This document shows, piece by piece, positions 24,999-31,065 of a DNA stretch of 64,000 bases; within the stretch, counting starts at the first letter, position 1, and every line of letters begins with the position of its first letter. The notes below the pieces were generated by a model. It made no database searches. It saw only the letters and a list, made by a program, of their open reading frames with translations, and was not told the DNA's origin. Made by a program: the position numbers and the translations under genes. The stretch lies in assembly GCF_048892425.1 (NCBI RefSeq), contig NZ_JBLZHU010000010.1, forward strand, positions 62,001 to 126,000, given 5' to 3'. Source of the DNA: Pacificispira sp002696645 (GTDB lineage: Bacteria > Pseudomonadota > Alphaproteobacteria > UBA8366 > Aestuariispiraceae).

Positions 24999-26019
24999 AA
25001 AGCCAAGCACAATCGCTCCAATTGACGCATCATTTGATGACGTTGTTAATTCCATCGTAAGTCCGGCCACCAAAAAAGAGAAGGGAAACAATGGCTTGAA
25101 AGAACAATCAGATGAAAGTCCGGCCACCCCGATGCAGTTATCTTTGGACCTCGGTATAGAGGTCGAAAAGGTTGTGGGCGGTATTGAGATGGGGGTGCTC
25201 CAAAATGGCATCCCTTACCTCACTCAACGTGGTTTGGCCATCATGTGCGGCGCGGCGCGCGCAACACTTTTTGAGATAACGCAAGAATGGGAAGGAATGC
25301 AGGCGAGTGGTATCACTCCACGCGGGCGAATGGCATTTTTTAAAGATTATCTGCTCAACAATGACTATGATGAACCCCGCTTATTTATTGAAATATCAAA
25401 GAATGGATCACCCCACTATGCTTACCCAGACGTGGTGTGCATGGCGTTCGTAGAGTACTTTGCTTTTGAGGCACAAAAAACCAATGACACCGCTGTCGAG
25501 AATTACCGCAGGCTGGCCCGGTTTGGATTACAGCAGTTTATTTACAAAGCCCTCGATTATCATCCAGAGGATAAGTGGAAGTATTTCCGTGATCGCGTCT
25601 CTCTCCTTAAAGAATCTGCGCCGGACGGATATTTCATTATATTCAATGAAGTTACGGGCATTGCTGTTGATCTCATAAATGCGGGTCTAAGCGTTAACGA
25701 CAAAACGATCCCTGATATTAGTGTTGGTCAGGCATGGGGTGCATATTGGAACGCTGGAGGCTTAGATGCTGAGTATGGTCAGCGGGTAAAATGGGACCAC
25801 TACTATCCAGAATATTACCCCCAATCCGCAAGTAATCCGCAGTCTCCCTGGGCGTATCCAGACACAGCGTTGCCTCTGTTTCGGCGCTGGTTGCGGCATG
25901 AGTATCTCCCAACCAAGTTCCCTCCTTATATACTAAAGAAGGCGCACGTACTGGCAGGCGGGAAGCAGGAGGCGGAAAAGATTGCGGCCATTTACGATCA
26001 GAAGCAGATTGAGGGTTAG
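24991..26019 (+). CDS. P63C-domain-like cargo protein of the IS1595 element
   Basis: A 342-residue protein. The segment NGIPYLTQRGLAIMCGAARATLFEITQEW resembles the start of P63C-domain proteins, which also occur on phages and mobile elements. The C-terminal part (SVGQAWGAYWNAGGLDAEYG, then YPDTALPLFRRWLRHEYLPTKFPPYI) fits the P63C region. The first 60 residues are low-complexity linker. Function of the family is unknown; here it is a passenger of the transposon, co-translated with the transposase. Confidence 0.65.
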   Translation: MSKKPSTIAPIDASFDDVVNSIVSPATKKEKGNNGLKEQSDESPATPMQLSLDLGIEVEKVVGGIEMGVLQNGIPYLTQRGLAIMCGAARATLFEITQEWEGMQASGITPRGRMAFFKDYLLNNDYDEPRLFIEISKNGSPHYAYPDVVCMAFVEYFAFEAQKTNDTAVENYRRLARFGLQQFIYKALDYHPEDKWKYFRDRVSLLKESAPDGYFIIFNEVTGIAVDLINAGLSVNDKTIPDISVGQAWGAYWNAGGLDAEYGQRVKWDHYYPEYYPQSASNPQSPWAYPDTALPLFRRWLRHEYLPTKFPPYILKKAHVLAGGKQEAEKIAAIYDQKQIEG

Positions 26020-26069
26020 ATATACCGGTTGATCGGACTAGTCGTTAAAGGCGTTCATGATCCCAATAG

Positions 26070-26306
26070 TCAGCCTCTGGAAGGCAGTAATTCGGCAACT
26101 CGCTCAGCTTGGTCTGCAGAGAAGAAACGAGCCAGAATCTCTATTGGTGAACTCGGATCATCTGCGGATGCCAAATACAGATAGTAACAGGACGGATCCA
26201 CATCGATACCTGATGCAGCAGCTTCTTTTGCTTCTTTGTTCGTTACCCCGCCAACGCAGAGAACTCTTGAATTTCTGACTGAAATTCCGCTGAATAGCTC
26301 TGACAT
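26070..26306 (-). CDS. Small hypothetical protein in the IS1595 element
   Basis: A 78-residue protein starting MSELFSGISVRNSR. GAGGTGGAA lies directly before ATG 26306 as a ribosome binding site. The middle (DPSCYYLYLASADDPSSPIEI) and end (FFSADQAERVAELLPSRG) look like a small folded domain. It is divergent from the next gene with only 28 bases between the start codons. No family recognised. Confidence 0.55.
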   Translation of the reverse strand: MSELFSGISVRNSRVLCVGGVTNKEAKEAAASGIDVDPSCYYLYLASADDPSSPIEILARFFSADQAERVAELLPSRG

Positions 26307-26334
26307 TTCCACCTCGGATTATAGGAGCACCACC

Positions 26335-27027
26335 ATGGCGAGACGCCCAGAAAACTCACCACGCATAAGCTTGAACAAACTCTGCGAGTTTATGACTGCT
26401 TCAATTCCCCGTCAACGGCGCATAATAAGGGACCAAAAGTTCCCAAGCGACTTCTTGCGCGTTTACTATCGAGAGGCTCAAGAGGCCGTGTCCTTGTGCA
26501 TAGCATCACAGCTTGATGACACTGCTGCGGTAGAACGGCAGATAGACATTTTGAATCAGCAAGCACCAGAGACAGTTGGGACTCAACGGCGCCTGGCTTC
26601 CAATGTTGATGCACTGGAAGGTTTTCTGAATATGCTGGATGAAGTAAATCTCTTTGGCGCGACGCCGTCGCTGGGAGGGAACGACGCGCCTAAACTCATG
26701 ATACGGAACGTATCTGTTTCGGTTCGACCTGAAATTATTCTAAGGTCTGAAAATCGCAACGGGCCAATTGTTGGGGCGATGAAGATACACTTTCCCAAAA
26801 CACATCCAATGAACGAGCACTCAGCCGGATACATTTCAGCTATGCTGCAAGAGTGGGCGCAAGTTCACATGCATGAAGATGGTGAGATCAGTGGACAATT
26901 ATGTTCCGTTGTAGATGTAGGAAGCCAAACTTTTTTTGAGGGAGTGCGATCCACCAGACAACGGCTTCGCGATCTTCAAGATGCCTGTGAAACCATTGCG
27001 GCGCTTTGGCCAACGATCACAGAATGA
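26335..27027 (+). CDS. Hypothetical cargo protein in the IS1595 element
   Basis: A 230-residue soluble protein that I do not recognise. ATG 26335 is preceded by AGGAG at good spacing (TAGGAGCACCACC), so the longer frame was trimmed. The N-terminal half is helical (LNKLCEFMTASIPRQRRIIRDQ); the C-terminal half has alternating hydrophobic strands (LMIRNVSVSVRPEIILRSE) and a helix (GYISAMLQEWAQVHMHEDGE). The stop codon is two bases before the right inverted repeat, so it is a true part of the element. Divergent from the 78-residue gene, perhaps as a two-gene module. Confidence 0.6.
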   Translation: MARRPENSPRISLNKLCEFMTASIPRQRRIIRDQKFPSDFLRVYYREAQEAVSLCIASQLDDTAAVERQIDILNQQAPETVGTQRRLASNVDALEGFLNMLDEVNLFGATPSLGGNDAPKLMIRNVSVSVRPEIILRSENRNGPIVGAMKIHFPKTHPMNEHSAGYISAMLQEWAQVHMHEDGEISGQLCSVVDVGSQTFFEGVRSTRQRLRDLQDACETIAALWPTITE

Positions 27028-27037
27028 TCTTGGCTAG

Positions 27038-27370
27038 CTAGGTATATAGTTCCCCAAATTTTATTATCTCACTAATCTCCGGCTTAATCACCTTCGCGAT
27101 GGTTCCGGAGAAGGCCCCAATTCTATCGCCTAGCAAGGTGGCCAGGGCGTTCATGCTGGCGGCCTGGGCGGCCTTTTTTCTAATGTCCGGGTTTTCCGCC
27201 AGTACTCTTTGACGAACCGCAACATTTGACAGGTCCGGAATGGAGCCATCCGGGTTCTTTAGGGACTGCAGAATTTTTGTATAGGTATCTTGGATAGAGG
27301 ATCGATAAGAATTGAATACATCCACCGCGGTGAAGCAGTCCGGGTCGATATCCTGTGCATCTTTCAGGAT
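27038..27370 (-). pseudogene. Orphan effector C-terminal module 2, cut by the IS1595 element
   Basis: The frame begins with ILKDAQDIDP, a piece of the middle of the full-length effector, joined directly to the C-terminal segment SYRSSIQDTYTKILQSLKNP followed by LGDRIGAFSGTIAKVIKPEI. The roughly 400 residues that separate these two parts in the full-length protein are absent. Similarity ends at ...IIKFG, where the right end of the transposon begins and supplies an accidental stop. The missing end lies at 23896-23974. Confidence 0.7.
27055..27062. repeat. Target-site duplication, right copy
   Basis: CAAATTTT directly follows the right inverted repeat of the IS1595-type element and matches 23967-23974 exactly. 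Confidence 0.92.
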
Positions 27371-27398
27371 TGTCAGAAATTGGTCGTGACCATACTCT
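27370..27398 (+). promoter_or_regulatory. Promoter of Sel1-repeat gene 3
   Basis: TTGTCA (27370-27375), a 17-base spacer and TACTCT (27393-27398), then ACAACC and the ATG. The -35 part lies in DNA that, on the other strand, encodes the conserved effector segment ILKDAQD; the module junction therefore falls inside the promoter. Confidence 0.65.
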
Positions 27399-27404
27399 AC
27401 AACC

Positions 27405-28202
27405 ATGACGAGGCAGACGGCGATCATCTGGATGTGGGGGCTGGTCCTGATCGCAGGCGCGGTCGGGGGCGGTTATGCGTGGTGGCGTCAGCAGGATGTG
27501 GCTCAGGCCTATGAGGCCGGACGGGCCTTGGCGGATTCGCAGAAATGGGAAGAGGCTCTGGCCCTGGCGCAGCCCTATGCCGGTCGAGATGATCCCCGCA
27601 TCAACGGCCTACTGGCCGATGCCTATATCAACGGGCCAGACAGCATCCAAGACATCGACAAAGGTCTAATCCTCCGCCGCCGCGCCGCAGAGGCAGGCGA
27701 TATGCGGGCTGCCTATTTCATGGGAAGGTGGATATTGAAGCATGAGCCGACAGAGGCGCAGGCCAAGGAGGCGGTTGTTTTTCTGCAAGAGGCTGCGGAT
27801 TGCGGCATGCCAATGGCGAATTATCTTATGGGAGCGTTATATAGCAAAGGGGAATATGTTAAGAGAAACTATCCACTATCTATAAGATACTCAGAGCGAG
27901 CTGCATTCGCTGGAGTCTATAAAGCGGCGTCAAATGCTGCAATTGCTTATGGGAGATATTACCAAGAGACTAATCCCGCGGCTGAGGAACGAGAAAAAGC
28001 CATGCTGTATTGGATTTTCATAGCATCTAAAAATGGCCTGACTGACGCAAAAGATGTCCTCGATGAATTTTTGAAGGAGGTAAATGAAAATGAACAAGGC
28101 GAAATTTTGAAAATGTTCAAGGATTTAGAACGAGAGTCCATCGAGTTTTCAAAAAGAATTAAAAACCTCGATGGACTCTCATGTTCCAAGCTAGGATCTT
28201 AG
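27405..28202 (+). CDS. Membrane-anchored Sel1-repeat protein 3 (putative immunity protein)
   Basis: A 265-residue paralogue. Anchor and first repeats match the other copies (TAIIWMWGLVLIAGAVGGGY, AADCGMPMANYLMG). The specific part begins at about residue 140 (LYSKGEYVKRNYPLSIRYSE, KAMLYWIFIASKNGLTDAKD) and is Lys/Glu-rich and AT-rich. It ends one base before the stop codon of effector module 3 on the other strand. Confidence 0.8.
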   Translation: MTRQTAIIWMWGLVLIAGAVGGGYAWWRQQDVAQAYEAGRALADSQKWEEALALAQPYAGRDDPRINGLLADAYINGPDSIQDIDKGLILRRRAAEAGDMRAAYFMGRWILKHEPTEAQAKEAVVFLQEAADCGMPMANYLMGALYSKGEYVKRNYPLSIRYSERAAFAGVYKAASNAAIAYGRYYQETNPAAEEREKAMLYWIFIASKNGLTDAKDVLDEFLKEVNENEQGEILKMFKDLERESIEFSKRIKNLDGLSCSKLGS

Positions 28203-28203
28203 G

Positions 28204-28734
28204 TCACTCATTGCTAATCAGCTTTCTGCCGATTTTTTCTCCAATTGGTATGAAAATGGGTTCTGTCCCAGGGGCAAGTTTACCAGCCGCTTTGCCAGAG
28301 GCATAACCAGCTATCGCTCCTGCAAGAACGGCGTTTTGGGCGTTTCGTGTTTTTGTCGCGAGTTCGTCTACGAATGTGGGATTTTTTATCATGTAATTTT
28401 GTATCCCAATCACGTCTTTGGTCGACAGGCCGTGTTTCCTTATCATGGATTGCATGACGTTTTTTTCGGCTGTATCGAGGCCTTTCACAACAGAGGCCGC
28501 CTCGGCACCTGGACCACTCACAAATCCCACAAGAGCTTTGGCGCGATCTAGCATCGTGGGCGCAACGTTGCTCTCTATGGTGTTAAGAGTTGATGCCGCT
28601 CTCAAAGGAGGAACAACACCCAGTATGGAGAGTGCAAGATTTGTCTTATTGTCCAAATGACGTTGTTGCGCTGTTTCTGGACGGGTTAAACTGGAATTCC
28701 GCCTTGAACTGGACCGGGTCGATATCCTGTGCAT
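28204..28734 (-). pseudogene. Orphan effector C-terminal module 3, frameshifted junction
   Basis: The upstream end (about 28690-28745) is nearly identical to effector DNA encoding ILKDAQDIDPVQFKAEFQ, but that frame stops within 15 codons of a junction at GGAATTCC. The long open frame continues in another phase and encodes about 150 residues of a different tail (LGVVPPLRAASTLNTIESN, VMQSMIRKHGLSTKDVIGIQ, GTEPIFIPIGEKIGRKL). The tail is unlike modules 1, 2, 4 and 5. A Gly/Ala-rich helix (AGAIAGYASGKAAG) recalls the glycine-rich helices of the effector. Without a start in frame it is probably not expressed. Confidence 0.6.
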
Positions 28735-28743
28735 CTTTCAGGA

Positions 28744-28772
28744 TTGTCAGAAATTGGTCGTGACCATACTCT
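28744..28772 (+). promoter_or_regulatory. Promoter of Sel1-repeat gene 4
   Basis: TTGTCA (28744-28749), a 17-base spacer and TACTCT (28767-28772), then ACAACC and the ATG. The region from about 28715 to the ATG is identical or nearly so to that of copy 3. Confidence 0.65.
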
Positions 28773-28778
28773 ACAACC

Positions 28779-29570
28779 ATGACGAGGCGGGCGGCGATCA
28801 TCTGGGTGTGGGGGCTTGTCCTGATCGCGGGCGCGGTCGGGGGTGGTTACGCGTGGTGGCGTCAGCAGGATGTGACACAGGCCTATGAGGCCGGACGGGC
28901 CTTGGCGGATTCGCAGAAATGGGAAGAGGTTCTGGTGCTGGCGCAGCCCTATGCCGAGCGAGATGATCCCCGCATCAACGGCCTGCTGGCCGATGCCTAT
29001 ATCAACGGTCCGGACAGCATCCGAGACATCGACAAAGGCCTAACCCTCCGTCGCCGTGCTGCCGAGGCAGGCGATATGCGGGCCGCGTACTTCATGGGGA
29101 AATGGATCTTGGAGCATGAGCCGACTGATGCTCAGGCGAAGGAGGCGATTGGTTATATCCAAGCGGCTGCAGACTGTGGAATGCCAGCGGCGAACTACGA
29201 GTTAGGTACGATTTTTTCAAGCAATACCTATGTTACAAGAAACTACAACCTGGCAATACCATACTTGGAGTTTGCTGCGGTCTCTGGAGTTTCTGGTGCT
29301 GCTTGGAATGCAGGAATTGTGTATTCTAGGTTAGCATCGACTGATCCCTCATTAATGAAAACGGCTGGGCCTAAATCTATGTATTGGCTCTTGGTTTCGA
29401 AAAGAAAAGGAGATGCTGACGCCAGCAGGTTACTTGTGGAAATACAAAAAAGCATCGAAAACTCGGCAGGCCATGAATATGCCAGAAATTGGTTTGAGAT
29501 ACTGGAAAAAGAAACGGACCAATGGGCAAAAAACATTCGCCCATTGGCCGAATTCAACTGCTCCAAGTGA
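28779..29570 (+). CDS. Membrane-anchored Sel1-repeat protein 4 (putative immunity protein)
   Basis: A 263-residue paralogue with the shared anchor (AAIIWVWGLVLIAGAVGGGY) and repeats up to AAADCGMPAANYELG. The C-terminal part is specific (IFSSNTYVTRNYNLAIPYLE, SMYWLLVSKRKGDADASRLL). It abuts the stop codon of effector module 4 with no gap. As in the other copies, the last residues contain a cysteine close to the end (EFNCSK). Confidence 0.8.
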   Translation: MTRRAAIIWVWGLVLIAGAVGGGYAWWRQQDVTQAYEAGRALADSQKWEEVLVLAQPYAERDDPRINGLLADAYINGPDSIRDIDKGLTLRRRAAEAGDMRAAYFMGKWILEHEPTDAQAKEAIGYIQAAADCGMPAANYELGTIFSSNTYVTRNYNLAIPYLEFAAVSGVSGAAWNAGIVYSRLASTDPSLMKTAGPKSMYWLLVSKRKGDADASRLLVEIQKSIENSAGHEYARNWFEILEKETDQWAKNIRPLAEFNCSK

Positions 29571-30233
29571 TTATTCTTTTGCGGATTGTTTCAAAGATTC
29601 ATTGGTGAATTTGGAAACGCCTTCACTTATACCAACTTCTCCCAAGTAACTCATCTCCGGTTTAATCACCTTCGCGATGGTTCCGGAGAAGGCCCCAAGT
29701 CTGTCACCCAGCAAGGTGGCCAGGGCATTCATACTGGCGGTCTGGGCGGCCTGTTTTCTGAGGTCCGGGTTTTCTGCCAGTATTTTCTGGCGGACCTTAC
29801 TGTTCGACAGGTCCGGAATGGAGCCATCCGGGTTCTTTACGGACTGCAACACTTTCGTATAGCTGTCCTGGATAGAAGACCGATAGGCGGTCACGACATC
29901 TGCGGCGGTTACAGCGCCCGAGGCGAGTAGGCCTGCCCCTATTCCACCAATTTCCGCCGTTACCGCAGATCGTCCCGCCGCTGAAAGAAGCCGTCCAGTT
30001 ATGCCTGAGGCAAGCGACCCCGCACCTAAACCGGCTCCGGTGAGCACTAGGTCTTCCAACAGTTCCTGTCTTCGCTGCCCGGCGGTCTCCGCCGCCCTAA
30101 ACTCATTTTCCATCTCAAGTGCCGCGTCGGGATGGAGCAGATTCAGGAACTCTCCTAATTCATCCACGCAGGGGACAAGTTCGTCCCAGCTTTCTTTCAG
30201 ATGCTTTTCCAATTGCGCTGATTTTTGAGAATT
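29571..30233 (-). pseudogene. Orphan effector C-terminal module 4
   Basis: About 220 codons closely matching the C-terminal third of the full-length effector, from NSQKSAQLEKHLKESWDELV through the two Gly/Ala-rich helices and YRSSIQDSYTKVLQSVKNPD to KVIKPE. After that the last 27 residues differ from the effector (MSYLGEVGISEGVSKF). The match begins abruptly at 30233, just upstream of Sel1 gene 5, and no start codon in a sensible context precedes it. It is the least decayed headless module and could be activated by recombination with the intact gene. Confidence 0.75.
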
Positions 30234-30260
30234 GCCAGGACCCAGAATGGGTCGTATTTT
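30232..30260 (+). promoter_or_regulatory. Promoter of Sel1-repeat gene 5
   Basis: TTGCCA (30232-30237), a 17-base spacer and TATTTT (30255-30260), then ACAACC and the ATG. Leaderless mRNA predicted. Confidence 0.65.
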
Positions 30261-30266
30261 ACAACC

Positions 30267-31061
30267 ATGAAGAGGCAGACGGCGATCATCTGGGTGTGGG
30301 GGCTGGTCTTGATCGCAGGGGCGGTCGGGGGTGGTTATGCGTGGTGGCGTCAGCAGGATCTGACACAGGCCTATGAGGCCGGGCGGGCCGCCGCCGATGC
30401 GGATCGCTGGGAGGACGCGCTGGCTCTGGCCCAGCCCTATGCTGACCGAGACGATCCCCGCATCAACGGTTTGCTGGCCGATGCCTATATCAACGGTCCA
30501 GACAGCATCCAAGACATCGACAAAGGCCTGACCCTCCGCCGCCGTGCCGCAGAGGCAGGCGATATGCGGGCGGCGTATTTCCTGGGGAAATGGATATTAG
30601 AGAATGAGCCGACCGACGCGCAGGCGCAGGAGGCGATTGGCTATATCCAAGAGGCCGCAAATTGCGGGATGCCATTGGCGAACTATGAATTAGGGCTTGA
30701 ATATGCTAAGGGAGAAAGGGTTCCATTGGATTATGTCCACGCACTCCAACTACTTGAGGCCGCTGCTTTCGCAGGAGTCACTGAAGCATATATTGAAGCT
30801 GGTATTGTTAATGCTCAAGAAATAAGCAAATCTGGCAGGGATATTGATTATGCAGCCAAGATAAAAACTTCATACTGGATATTCATTGCTGCACGAAGCG
30901 GCAATGAAGAAGCTTCGAAAATTTTGGAGGGAACACGAACTGCGATGCGTGAGCAAAAAGGAGATGAGTATGCTGCAAGCCAGATTTCGATTTTAGAACG
31001 TGAGGCGAGCCTATGGGCCAAAAAAATTAGCCCACAAGCTCGCCTCAAATGTCTCCACTAA
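30267..31061 (+). CDS. Membrane-anchored Sel1-repeat protein 5, partner of the intact effector
   Basis: A 264-residue paralogue. The anchor is TAIIWVWGLVLIAGAVGGGY and the repeats carry the AAADADRWEDAL variant of copy 2. The specific part starts near residue 140 (LEYAKGERVPLDYVHALQLL, SYWIFIAARSGNEEASKI) and ends ARLKCLH. It stops four bases before the stop codon of the only full-length effector gene, so it should be the current cognate partner. Confidence 0.82.
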   Translation: MKRQTAIIWVWGLVLIAGAVGGGYAWWRQQDLTQAYEAGRAAADADRWEDALALAQPYADRDDPRINGLLADAYINGPDSIQDIDKGLTLRRRAAEAGDMRAAYFLGKWILENEPTDAQAQEAIGYIQEAANCGMPLANYELGLEYAKGERVPLDYVHALQLLEAAAFAGVTEAYIEAGIVNAQEISKSGRDIDYAAKIKTSYWIFIAARSGNEEASKILEGTRTAMREQKGDEYAASQISILEREASLWAKKISPQARLKCLH

Positions 31062-31065
31062 TCGC

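Larger units (their letters stand above)
23975..27054 (+). mobile_element. IS1595-family element with cargo genes, 3,080 bp
   Basis: The element is bounded by inverted repeats that match at 22 of 25 positions: both ends begin GGGAACTATATA and continue to CTAGCCAA (left 23975-23999, right 27030-27054 on the other strand). Eight-base direct repeats CAAATTTT flank it exactly. It carries an IS1595-type transposase, an overlapping P63C-like gene, and two further genes of unknown function. It is inserted in the last codons of effector module 2, splitting that module. All parts look intact, so the insertion may be recent. Confidence 0.92.
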
